A stretch of 64,000 nt of DNA from Rheinheimera sp. SA_1 (GTDB lineage Bacteria > Pseudomonadota > Gammaproteobacteria > Enterobacterales > Alteromonadaceae): assembly GCF_001669775.1 (NCBI RefSeq), contig NZ_LXWK01000016.1, positions 434,001 through 498,000 on the forward strand. The letters run 5' to 3'. The stretch's first letter is position 1. Each line of letters starts with the position of its first letter. A model generated the notes under the pieces. The model searched no databases, was not told where the DNA came from, and saw only the letters and a program-made list of their open reading frames with translations. Positions 42,794 to 51,505 of this stretch are shown in pieces. Position numbers and translations under genes: made by a program.

Positions 42794-45766
42794 TTAATCA
42801 CGCCGCGGTAAAATCGCCCATTTTGGGTTGTTATTAAAACTGATCCGGTCTTTTAAGCGGTTATGATAAAACTGCCAGACTATTTCACCGCCAGGCAGAT
42901 CGGTGACATAAGAAGCAGTGCCCCACACCATCACATCGTAACCAAATTCTGCGTCGATATAACCACCTAATTGATAACGATTAAATGTCTCTAACCGGTA
43001 GGCAGGCAAATATCCATCCTGTACCGCCAGCCAACTTTGATACCAGCCACCATTCGGCTGGGTGATACTTGGTTGCCGGTAAGCAGACAGTAATTCCAGG
43101 GCAAAACCGGTTTCCAGCGCAGGTCCAGCCAGCACCCGCCCCACAAAACGTTTCATTGGACCAGCGGCAAAACCTAACTCTTCAGCGCGACCCAGTGCCA
43201 ACACCACAATGTGAGTCATCCATGGCGAGGCGCCATTGGCAGTTTTGGTCATATCGTAATATTCACTGACATAGCTGGTAGCAAATTTGTCGCCATGCAC
43301 CCACTGGCCTAGTGGTGAAGCTGCGCCAGCAGAATAAACAAACTCTTTTGGCGCTATAGTGTTACGGCCGAAAGTCCACAGTGCATTGTCTTTATTCGGC
43401 GTATTGGTAACGTTGTACATGCCCTCCCAAATCGCTAACGCTTTGTTGGTCAGGGTGACAAAATACTGCTGTTCCGGCATCACATCAGGTGTAATGGAAG
43501 CAGTGTGAACTCTGGTACGTAGCGCCCAACCCTGACCTCTGGTTTCGCCAGAATATAACGCACCTTCACTACCGGTTGGTCCACGGCCTAAAGTTGAACT
43601 TTTTGCAGCGGCGTTATTATCCATCGTGGTGTAAGCCGCTGAAAACAAGCTTTGTTCCAGGAAGTAATAATCACCAGTCAGTAAATATTGACCAGATGCC
43701 AGATCTGGATGATGCGCTACATCTGGCCGCCAGCCAGAATTGACCAACGGCACAATCGGATGAATTTTGTCATTGGCGGCAGTTTCATGCCAGTTCAGTC
43801 TTGGGATCCAGCCTGTAGGTCGACCACCTTGATTAATCGACAGAATTTTACCTAAACCACTGACTGTTTTTGCTTCGTCAAAAGTACGGCTGGCATCGCC
43901 TTCGCGCACATGAAACGGCCAGGAACCGCTCAATTCAGCCTGGCGTAACGCAATTTCAGCCAAACGCCAGTCTCCGGAATAGAACCAGCGAACTGTCCAG
44001 GCCGGGTATAAACCAAGATCAGGCCGCCCGCCGGCATTCGCCATTGGTTTTGCCCACAAGCCAGCTTCATAAAGAGTGCTGTCTTTACTTTGCCAGCTTT
44101 GATATTGGGTTTGAATGGTGGCATCGCTGATTTCGCGGCTACTATCAAAATTGGGGATCAGCCGCGTTTTACTCAAATAGGCCAACTGATGATTTAACGA
44201 TACAACTGGCAGCTGTTCGCCCAGCCAGAACTGACGGGTCCAGCGGGTCATTGCCTGATGGGGTAATGCCGCTTGCTGATAAAGCACTGCCGGATTTTGC
44301 TGACCGCCCTTGAGCTTTAAATCGTACAGTTGATCCTGTAGTGCCAATGAATTGGTGATTTCACCGACATATCGCACCTGCACTTTATTCAATGCTGGCC
44401 AGAAGGTGGCGTAAAACGCCGGCCGCACTGAACGGTGTGGATCGGCGCCAAAATCGAAGCTGCGATCGACGCTATGATCAACTAGCAAAATGGTGGTGGC
44501 GATTTCGCCTTGCGTCCAGTAACTGAATTTATCCTGCTGCAGCATAGCTCTGGCCGAAACGGTATGTAGCGGCAGATCGGCAAACTTGGCTTCAATAGTT
44601 GCGTCAAAGTTATAATTTGCCGCTAGCATGGCGGTTTTGTCTGGCGCGCCTTGCTGCCGGCCTGTGGTCTGATTGACAAAATTAAGTTTCAGCGACGCCC
44701 CGGCTGCAATGGCAGGAACCACAGCACTGATGATAGCGTGTCGCACTGAGCCATCCGGGTGACGTTGTTTTACATCCGCCTGAGTCGGTAGCGGCTGACC
44801 GTTGAGCATCAACTGTGGAAACTGAGCAATTTCGCCTGCGACAAAAGGCCTAGCAAACTGCAACGGGTAATTCAGGAGCACCGTGCTTTGTGGATTGGTT
44901 ACGGTAACAAAGTTACTGTCATCCACCTGTGATGTCGCTAACGGCGCAAAACGCGCGGTCAGTGTGACAGGCGCCGTGACTGTCAGCGAACATGCAGGCA
45001 GAGCCTGACAAGGATCACTCCAGCCAACAAACTGCTGCGCTGCATCCGGTACGGCATTAAATGCCAACACTGTGCCAGCGGTCACATTCACGCTGCAACT
45101 GCCGGTACATGGGGTGCTTAATGCTGTTGAGGTAATTTGGCCGAGCCCTATAACATTCAGCGTGACTGCTTGCTGCGCGACAGGTGGGTCAAAAGTGACT
45201 GTTAACGTCTGGGGTTGATTAACGGTGGCGATACAGGTTTGGCCCTGCGCATTGCCACAGAGGCTGCTCCAACTGCCAAAAGTAGCACCATTTAGCGGGC
45301 TGGCAGTAAACGTCAGCGTAGTTCCAAACGGAATTTGATAAGTGCACTGATCGCGGCAGGGTGACGGCTGGCCGCTGACCTGGACTTGACCAGCCCCCAT
45401 AACCATGACTTTGAAGTTAACGGGTAGTGGTTGAAATACTGCAGTTGCGCTGGCTTTATTTACCGTACTGAGGTTAAGAGTACAGGCGGCGGTGCCATTG
45501 CAATCGTTTAACCAGCCGGCAAATTGTGCGCCGTCATCTGCTTTGGGTTCTAATTGCAAACTGGTACTTTGAGTTTCGATGGTGCAGTTTACGCGACAGG
45601 TTTGACCGCTGGAACTTTGAACTGCACCGGATCCGTTGATGGCCAGCTGTACGGTTTTTACGCTAACTGGTGTTGGTGGTGTTGGTGTTTCGGCTGTGGT
45701 TTCACCACCGCCGCAACCACTTAGACTGAATAAGCCCAACATGGCTATAAAAATTCCCCGAATCAT
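42794..45766 (-). CDS. Large lipoprotein with beta-repeat modules and YetA/RGLX-like RIFT region
   Basis: 990 residues. Lipobox LSGC with Cys about 18, then Gly/Pro-rich tether. Residues about 38-275 hold three copies of a module with GWxDxC and paired Cys (FAGWLNDCNG, FGSWSSLCGN, FVGWSDPCQA), like bacterial 'divergent InlB' repeats. From about 295 comes a part with LNYPLQFARPFVAGEI and RHPDGSVRHAIIS, reminiscent of the RIFT-barrel domain of exo-rhamnogalacturonan-lyase-like/YetA proteins. A helical toroid-like part with many Trp/Tyr ends it. It could cleave or bind a uronic-acid polymer, possibly the locus's own EPS. Catalytic residues were not identified. Confidence 0.72.
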   Translation of the reverse strand: MIRGIFIAMLGLFSLSGCGGGETTAETPTPPTPVSVKTVQLAINGSGAVQSSSGQTCRVNCTIETQSTSLQLEPKADDGAQFAGWLNDCNGTAACTLNLSTVNKASATAVFQPLPVNFKVMVMGAGQVQVSGQPSPCRDQCTYQIPFGTTLTFTASPLNGATFGSWSSLCGNAQGQTCIATVNQPQTLTVTFDPPVAQQAVTLNVIGLGQITSTALSTPCTGSCSVNVTAGTVLAFNAVPDAAQQFVGWSDPCQALPACSLTVTAPVTLTARFAPLATSQVDDSNFVTVTNPQSTVLLNYPLQFARPFVAGEIAQFPQLMLNGQPLPTQADVKQRHPDGSVRHAIISAVVPAIAAGASLKLNFVNQTTGRQQGAPDKTAMLAANYNFDATIEAKFADLPLHTVSARAMLQQDKFSYWTQGEIATTILLVDHSVDRSFDFGADPHRSVRPAFYATFWPALNKVQVRYVGEITNSLALQDQLYDLKLKGGQQNPAVLYQQAALPHQAMTRWTRQFWLGEQLPVVSLNHQLAYLSKTRLIPNFDSSREISDATIQTQYQSWQSKDSTLYEAGLWAKPMANAGGRPDLGLYPAWTVRWFYSGDWRLAEIALRQAELSGSWPFHVREGDASRTFDEAKTVSGLGKILSINQGGRPTGWIPRLNWHETAANDKIHPIVPLVNSGWRPDVAHHPDLASGQYLLTGDYYFLEQSLFSAAYTTMDNNAAAKSSTLGRGPTGSEGALYSGETRGQGWALRTRVHTASITPDVMPEQQYFVTLTNKALAIWEGMYNVTNTPNKDNALWTFGRNTIAPKEFVYSAGAASPLGQWVHGDKFATSYVSEYYDMTKTANGASPWMTHIVVLALGRAEELGFAAGPMKRFVGRVLAGPALETGFALELLSAYRQPSITQPNGGWYQSWLAVQDGYLPAYRLETFNRYQLGGYIDAEFGYDVMVWGTASYVTDLPGGEIVWQFYHNRLKDRISFNNNPKWAILPRRD

Positions 45767-45989
45767 GTTGCAACCCCTTCAATTAGCAAAACAGAATTTA
45801 CTGCTGTAGTGCCTTAGTATGCCACATCTGGCTTTAGTTCGGGTTGAATCCGCAATTAGCGCAATTCTTTACAGCATGCTGAAAACTCTTTAATCTTGCC
45901 ACAGGCTGTTTCTTCGCAGCCCCACAGCCAAAACTTGCTGTTTTTAAACACCTTAGTGCAAGGTGTCAGCGACTTGAACCGGATGTCTT
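45767..45989. other. Divergent intergenic region, no gene
   Basis: 223 bp between the leftward lipoprotein gene and the rightward ATP-grasp gene. It must hold promoters for both, but no strong sigma70 pair was found. A GG-N10-GC arrangement on the minus strand at 45914-45931 is a weak sigma54-like match. Confidence 0.4.
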
Positions 45990-47069
45990 ATGCAAGTATT
46001 AACTGACGTAAAAAATGCCTGGAAATTTCTACAAGAAAATTCGCAACGGTTTCCATCCTTACCAAGATGGAGACAATTGCTGGAAATGATGCTGTTGTTT
46101 TTTATCCGCAATATTGGCCCTGGCTATTATTTGCAAGCACGTTGGTGGCGTCCGGAAATTCCATTTAAAGACAAGTGGTTACATACCAATAAAAAGGAAT
46201 ATAACAACTTCATTGACCGCTGGAACAGTCGGCCTTATCAAAAGACCTCGCAGCATAAAGTGGTGGAGAAAGCCGTTTTACAGTTGTTGGCAGTGCCGAC
46301 ACCTGAATTTATCGGGTTTTTACACTGTCGTGCTGGTGTACAGAAGTCCGGACAACCACTATGTACCCTCGAAGATTTTATTCTGCTTTGCCAACAGCTT
46401 GTCGGCCATCGCATCTGTTTAAAACCAGTTGAAGGCTACGGCGGGGCCGGTTTTGCGGCTTTTAACATCGAATTTCATGACCGGCTGCTGTTCACGCACC
46501 CATTTAGCAAAGCAATCACCGAAATCAGTGATTGGTGGCAGCTCGCGGCACAAAATCCGGATGGTTATATCGTTGAGCATTATTTACAACAACATCCGGT
46601 GTTGTCCGACATTAACCCGCATTCGGTGAACACTCTGCGCATTTGGCTGTACCAAGCACGCGGTGAAGTGAAAATTGGTGGCGCCTTTTTGCGCGTCGGC
46701 CGCAAAGGCAGCCTGGTCGATAACACCAGCAGCGGCGGTATGATTTGCCCGGTTGATATCACCAGCGGTATTTTGCAGTATGCTGCGAATGCGAAAAACC
46801 CATTACTGCAATCAAGCTGTCACCCCGATACCGGCGGCCAGATCAGTGGGATACAACTGCCCTTTTGGCCGGAATGTCTGGCATTGGCCGGCAGAGCGTT
46901 GCAAGCATTCCCCCATGTAAATGTCGCTGGCGTTGATGTGGCCATCGCGGTCGATGGCCCCAAGATGATTGAACTGAACGTGAAGCCAGATCAAATCGGC
47001 TGCGCTCGGATTGATTTACCACTTAAAAAAGTTGATCAGTGGTTGCGGGGCCATGACACTACACGCTGA
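45990..47069 (+). CDS. Sugar-transfer-associated ATP-grasp enzyme
   Basis: A 359-residue ATP-grasp protein of the sugar-transfer-associated (TupA-like) type. Recognisable parts are ICLKPVEGYGGAGFAAF (ATP lobe), then LSDINPHSVNTLRIWLYQARGEVKIGGAFLRVG with the usual INPxSVNTLR block, and MIELNVKPDQIG near the end. It would join an amino acid or related group to a sugar precursor. It overlaps the next GNAT gene by 17 bp. This gene starts the second rightward operon. Confidence 0.86.
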   Translation: MQVLTDVKNAWKFLQENSQRFPSLPRWRQLLEMMLLFFIRNIGPGYYLQARWWRPEIPFKDKWLHTNKKEYNNFIDRWNSRPYQKTSQHKVVEKAVLQLLAVPTPEFIGFLHCRAGVQKSGQPLCTLEDFILLCQQLVGHRICLKPVEGYGGAGFAAFNIEFHDRLLFTHPFSKAITEISDWWQLAAQNPDGYIVEHYLQQHPVLSDINPHSVNTLRIWLYQARGEVKIGGAFLRVGRKGSLVDNTSSGGMICPVDITSGILQYAANAKNPLLQSSCHPDTGGQISGIQLPFWPECLALAGRALQAFPHVNVAGVDVAIAVDGPKMIELNVKPDQIGCARIDLPLKKVDQWLRGHDTTR

Positions 47070-48246
47070 AATCCCGGCGCGCAGTGATCCGCCAGTTGTC
47101 GTTTTTAGCCTTGCTGGCATCAGATACCGCTGCGTAGGCGACTGGCCAAACGTTTTGGAGCTCGAGCGTCTCGAACCGGCTACAGCAACCGGCTGGCCCT
47201 GGTTGCAACAACTCCCCTGGTTTTCTCAGCTCAAACAGTTTGAACAACAAAACGGCATTAACCAAGGCAGCCGTTATTTGCTGTTGCGGATTTATCAAGA
47301 TCAGCAACTGCTGGTAATGCTGCCGCTTCGCACAAGCGACGATAACCGCACCTTGCTGGCGCTCAGCAATTATTACAGTCCGGAATTTGCTCCGCTATCC
47401 ATCGATGTTGCGCCCAATGCTGCGTCCAACGTTGCGCAGCAGCAGCGTAATCTATGGCCACTGCTACAAGCGGCCCTATCAGAGATCTGGCCACAGTGGC
47501 GGCTACTGCGGTTACAACCGCTTTCACAGGCCACAGCAACACAGATTCAGCAGCAGTGCCCGGCCACCGTGAAAACCTTGGTCTCACCTTTTGGTCACAA
47601 CTGGCAAGCAGCAGCAAAAAACAATACCGACTATTGGCAACAACGCCAGTCGCAGCTGGTGAACACCATTCGGCGCAAGAAGAAAAAACTGCTGCAGCAA
47701 GGTGCTACCATTCAAATTCACCGCCAGCTTACCCCTGACTTACTGGCCGCCTATTGGCACATTTATCAGCGCAGCTGGAAACAACCAGAGCCGAGCCCGG
47801 ATTTTATTAACTGGTTGCTGGCATTCAGTAGTCAGCACGGCCAATTACGGCTGGGGCTGTTGTTGATCAATGACGCGCCGGTGGCGTTTCAGTTCTGGTT
47901 GGTGCAACAACAACAAGCTGCGATCGTAAAACTGTCGCAGGATCAGGCGTTTGATTCACTCTCCCCTGGCACTGTACTGATGGCGGCGATGATTGACGAG
48001 GTGATGACGCAGGATGGCGTCACCAACATCGATTTTTTAACCGGTAACGATGACTACAAAGCGCAGTGGATGGATCGATGTTTGCCGCTGCTGCAGCTGA
48101 ACTTGTTTAATTGCCAAAGTGGCAGCGGGCGGCTGCATTATCTGCAGCAACAATGCCGCTGGCAGCTACGCCAGTGGCAACAACGGCTACAACTACTTCA
48201 GCAAAAATATTTGCGCCGCCAATCACCTGAGCAGCAAAATGATTAA
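47053..48246 (+). CDS. GNAT/FemAB-like N-acyltransferase (Acetyltransf_6/CelD type)
   Basis: 397 residues. The N-terminal half is Gln-rich and variable. The C-terminal half has SQLVNTIRRKKKKLL, a FemAB/CelD-type segment, then LAAYWHIYQRSWKQPEPSP, PVAFQFWLVQQQQAAIVKLSQD and the terminal NIDFLTGNDDYKAQWMD. This is the GNAT core used by acyltransferases in cellulose and EPS loci. The ATG at 47053 is chosen because it lies within the end of the ATP-grasp gene and starts the conserved protein. Long polyglutamine-like stretches near 355-380 are unusual. Confidence 0.8.
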   Translation: MTLHAEIPARSDPPVVVFSLAGIRYRCVGDWPNVLELERLEPATATGWPWLQQLPWFSQLKQFEQQNGINQGSRYLLLRIYQDQQLLVMLPLRTSDDNRTLLALSNYYSPEFAPLSIDVAPNAASNVAQQQRNLWPLLQAALSEIWPQWRLLRLQPLSQATATQIQQQCPATVKTLVSPFGHNWQAAAKNNTDYWQQRQSQLVNTIRRKKKKLLQQGATIQIHRQLTPDLLAAYWHIYQRSWKQPEPSPDFINWLLAFSSQHGQLRLGLLLINDAPVAFQFWLVQQQQAAIVKLSQDQAFDSLSPGTVLMAAMIDEVMTQDGVTNIDFLTGNDDYKAQWMDRCLPLLQLNLFNCQSGSGRLHYLQQQCRWQLRQWQQRLQLLQQKYLRRQSPEQQND

Positions 48247-49042
48247 CGCCGAATATCAACAAGGACAACTGGGTTGGTGGTTAATGACCCGTTGGCAAAG
48301 CGCAGCACCGTCCGGCCAGACCTTACTGATTTTACCGCCGTTCGCCGAAGAAGCGAATCGTAGCAGACGCTTGTTTAGTGAACTGTGCCAACAACTTGCG
48401 GCCAACGGCTGGAGCTGCTATTTGCCGGACTTTTATGGTACCGGTGATAGCCAGGGCGACTTCACCGATATTGACCTCAACCTGTGGCAACAAGATTTAT
48501 GTCAGTGGCTCGCCCGCGCCAAACTGCAACAGCCGGTGCATCTGCTGGCTTGTCGGTTTGGCGCATTACAATTGCTGGCGATGTGGCCGGCGTTATTGCA
48601 GCAGCTGCAGCCAGGAAAACTATTGTTTTGGCAGCCGCAACTTGATAGTCAGAAATTTTTACAACAGCTGTTCCGGCAACATCAAGCCAGTAATTTACTG
48701 CTGGCCGATAAAGCGCCTTCTGCCTCACAGCTGTTGGACAATGACTTAACGGTCGAAATTGCCGGTTATTGCATCACACCGAATTTTTATCGCCAGATCA
48801 GTGCCCTCAAGCCGGATCTAAGTCAATTGCAGCACCGCAGTCTGTGTTGGCTGGAACTCTCAACCTTGCCGCAATTGCCACTTCCGGTCGCGAAAGTCTG
48901 GCAACAACTAGCGGCAGATCCAGCCACCAGCAGTCAACAGTTATTAGCGTTACCTGCATTCTGGCTGCAGCAGGAACCGCTGCCTGCCGCGGCTTTAATC
49001 GAACACAGTTTGAGCTTTTTAATGGGTGGTTTGAATGACTAA
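48239..49042 (+). CDS. Exosortase-A-associated hydrolase 2 (alpha/beta hydrolase, nucleophile missing)
   Basis: 267 residues with an alpha/beta hydrolase shape: LLILPPFAEEANRSRR (family motif), YLPDFYGTGDS, and the nucleophile elbow. At the elbow the sequence is LLACRFGAL, so position 106, where Ser normally sits, is Arg. This fits the TIGR03101-type family, where the elbow lacks Ser. It may be a non-catalytic partner. It overlaps both neighbours by 8 bp and is paired with hydrolase 1. Confidence 0.86.
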   Translation: MINAEYQQGQLGWWLMTRWQSAAPSGQTLLILPPFAEEANRSRRLFSELCQQLAANGWSCYLPDFYGTGDSQGDFTDIDLNLWQQDLCQWLARAKLQQPVHLLACRFGALQLLAMWPALLQQLQPGKLLFWQPQLDSQKFLQQLFRQHQASNLLLADKAPSASQLLDNDLTVEIAGYCITPNFYRQISALKPDLSQLQHRSLCWLELSTLPQLPLPVAKVWQQLAADPATSSQQLLALPAFWLQQEPLPAAALIEHSLSFLMGGLND

Positions 49043-49925
49043 CCTGCCACAACCAAAACCGCAGGTGCTGCCAATCCAACTGAGCGGTCTGCATAGCCTT
49101 GGAATATATGTTGCCGGGTCAAGTGAGGTCGCCATTTTAATGGTCAGTGGTGGTGCACAAACCCGCCCGGGCAGCCACCGCATGCAACAACAGCTTGCGA
49201 GCTTTTTACTGCAGCAACAAATAAGCAGCCTGCGTTTTGATTTTCCGGGTTATGGCGATGCAGAGGGGCAACCCACAGATTTTATTCAGCATGCGAAGTG
49301 GCTATCGGAAGTGGTGGCGACAGCGCAACAAGCACAACCGCAGATTAAACAGTGGGTATTGTTTGGTCTTTGTGATGGTGCCAGCGCCATCTTGCTCAAT
49401 CAGCAGGTGTTGTCTCAAGCCGCTGGTCTGATATTACTAAACCCATGGTGCCGGGCTGCGCACAACCATGCCAGAACTATGGTACGGTTTTATTACTGGC
49501 AACGTTTATGCTCAAGCGAGTTTTGGCTGAAATTGCTGCGTGGCCACAGCAAGCCCCTGCATAGTCTGCAGCAGTTTTTCCAGTTCTGGCGGCAAGCGCG
49601 CATCACTGACCACCGAAAAAGTAACGCACAGCAAGCGAAGGCTGACACATCGCAACTGACCACAGAACAGTTTTTACCAGCGCTCATCCACAATTGGAGT
49701 CAGTATCAAAAACCGGTGTTACTGGCCCTCAGTGACAATGACCTGACCGCACAGGAATGTGCGTCGTTACTGGCTGATTTGCCGAAACGGCAACGTCAGA
49801 AGATTGATGCTCATACCACAACCGAATCCATTTCAGGCGCGAACCACACTTGCAGCGATGCAAAACATTTGCTGCAATTACAACATTTGCTGTTGGATTG
49901 GCTCAGGCAAAAATTTCCAAGCTGA
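49035..49925 (+). CDS. Exosortase-A-associated hydrolase 1 (alpha/beta hydrolase, Cys at elbow)
   Basis: 296 residues: MVSGGAQTRPGSHRMQQQ, RFDFPGYGDAEG and the elbow GLCDGASAI with C113 in the nucleophile position, a feature of the TIGR03100-type family. A thioesterase- or transacylase-like activity on an acyl carrier protein or CoA thioester is plausible given the ligase, decarboxylase and acyl carrier protein nearby. A C-terminal His candidate lies in GANHTCS. It ends 12 bp from the convergent beta-helix gene. Confidence 0.87.
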   Translation: MTNLPQPKPQVLPIQLSGLHSLGIYVAGSSEVAILMVSGGAQTRPGSHRMQQQLASFLLQQQISSLRFDFPGYGDAEGQPTDFIQHAKWLSEVVATAQQAQPQIKQWVLFGLCDGASAILLNQQVLSQAAGLILLNPWCRAAHNHARTMVRFYYWQRLCSSEFWLKLLRGHSKPLHSLQQFFQFWRQARITDHRKSNAQQAKADTSQLTTEQFLPALIHNWSQYQKPVLLALSDNDLTAQECASLLADLPKRQRQKIDAHTTTESISGANHTCSDAKHLLQLQHLLLDWLRQKFPS

Positions 49926-49937
49926 ACCCAGGCTGCA

Positions 49938-51371
49938 TTAGTCGACGGCCTGTACACAAAACTGTGGATCGGCAAAAGCGCCAATATACGGCGCCTGCAC
50001 CAGTTTGCCGCAATAATCAGTCAGCACACCATCGCCGGCATGGTTTGGGTCGGGTGCTAATTCCAAAGGCTCCAGATAACTGAAATCTCCCAGATCAGCC
50101 GATTTAAACAAATCTTTTAAATGATCCCGTCCAGTGAAAAAGCTACGGCTCTGGATCAGATTTTGTTGCAACTGATGTGAACCACCGGCCCGGTTAATCA
50201 CCCGACCGCTGATGATATTATTGCGAAGTACCGCGGTACTGTCTTCATAACGCACATCGACGCCCACAGTGTTATAAACGATGTTGTTCTCCAGCAAGGT
50301 ATCGTGCGCCTCGTTGAGGTAAATACCAACATCATTCGGGCAGTGCATTATGATGTTATTGCGCATCACGCCTTTGGTGCTTTCCCGGCTGATTTCATCC
50401 CGGCTATATTGCTTGCCAGTGCCGCCACCGCCAAAAGACAACCCCAGACTGGTATGACCCAGCCCTTTAAGATTGGCTTCACACATCACTAAATTGCGTT
50501 CAAACACGCCACGATGTGCGTTACCTTTAATAAATCCGGCATAACTGACTTCATCACCGGCTGACTTTTGAATATCAAAAATAAAATTACCACTAACCCG
50601 CCAGTCATTCACTGCAACGATATCAACCGGTGTTGCCGGGCCTTTGGTGATCCGTGGCACAGTGTTATAAAAGGTATTGTTGTTGACCAGTCCGAAGTCC
50701 GGATAATGCCCTTTGTTACCGTTAACTTTTAACGCAGAGTTAAAATCCCGGAACACATTGTTTTGAATTACGATATTGCTGGCGCGTCCGACTACATGCA
50801 ACGCATGCTGACAGCGGTCATGAATATCGCAGTCACCGATAAAACTAATGTTTTCAATCTGCCAGTAAGGTTGCAAAATTAACAGCCCTTCGCCTTTCAT
50901 CGAAAACTCGACCTGATGCAGGCTGCGGCCGGTTAATCGGATGGGGCTATTTTCGGTCCCGCTTTGGCGGATCTCCATGGTGCGGTCAAATTCATAACGT
51001 CCCGGCAGCACATCAATTTGTTGACCAGGTAAAGCTTCACGCAGGGCTTTTTTAAGTTCGCTAATATTTGTGACTGTGACAATATTGGCACCTGCAAGCG
51101 GCTGATACTCTGGATGAGCACCAGCGCCATGCCATTTTTTCGGATCCAGTGGCCGGTACAGGAAGTTTTTGTGCTCAAAACCGGCAAAAAAATGCAGAAT
51201 TGGCGTCACAAAGGCCACGCTCGGATAATTGACTCGAATATCATTTGCCACTTTTTGGCTATACAACGGCAGTGGTAAACCCAACCAATAAATACTGCGC
51301 GCCCATAATAAAAACCCAAATATTAACAACAGGTTCGCGATCACACCGGACCAAAAAAGATACTTGCGCAT
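49938..51371 (-). CDS. Right-handed parallel beta-helix protein (PL6/NosD-like)
   Basis: 477 residues with one N-terminal transmembrane helix (about 7-30) anchoring a periplasmic domain. From about 100 there is a lyase-type beta-helix: TVTNISELKKAL, GQQIDVLPGRYEF, then repeated coils with NVFRDF, NNNTFYN, GNFIFDIQ, ERNLVMCE, NNIIMHCPN and NNIVYN. This resembles PL6/chondroitinase-B-type polysaccharide lyases and NosD-type epimerases. AGGA lies eight bases before the ATG. It follows the PLP decarboxylase gene on the same strand by 134 bp. It could trim or epimerise the polymer during export. Confidence 0.82.
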   Translation of the reverse strand: MRKYLFWSGVIANLLLIFGFLLWARSIYWLGLPLPLYSQKVANDIRVNYPSVAFVTPILHFFAGFEHKNFLYRPLDPKKWHGAGAHPEYQPLAGANIVTVTNISELKKALREALPGQQIDVLPGRYEFDRTMEIRQSGTENSPIRLTGRSLHQVEFSMKGEGLLILQPYWQIENISFIGDCDIHDRCQHALHVVGRASNIVIQNNVFRDFNSALKVNGNKGHYPDFGLVNNNTFYNTVPRITKGPATPVDIVAVNDWRVSGNFIFDIQKSAGDEVSYAGFIKGNAHRGVFERNLVMCEANLKGLGHTSLGLSFGGGGTGKQYSRDEISRESTKGVMRNNIIMHCPNDVGIYLNEAHDTLLENNIVYNTVGVDVRYEDSTAVLRNNIISGRVINRAGGSHQLQQNLIQSRSFFTGRDHLKDLFKSADLGDFSYLEPLELAPDPNHAGDGVLTDYCGKLVQAPYIGAFADPQFCVQAVD

Positions 51372-51505
51372 GATAATTATCCTGTCAAAGTTGACACAGA
51401 AGTTGGCTAAGATTGCAGTGTCAGAAAATCAGCCGTACTACCGATTGACCTTTTGTGCTGATTGTTTGTTTTACCGATTCACTGTGCTGCAGCGGTTGAT
51501 GCGCT

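Noticed and set aside
45914-45931. GG-N10-GC on the minus strand as a sigma54 promoter for the lipoprotein gene
   Set aside because: The -24 and -12 contexts (TTGGCT and CTGCG) are poor and the leader would be about 140 bases; too weak without data.
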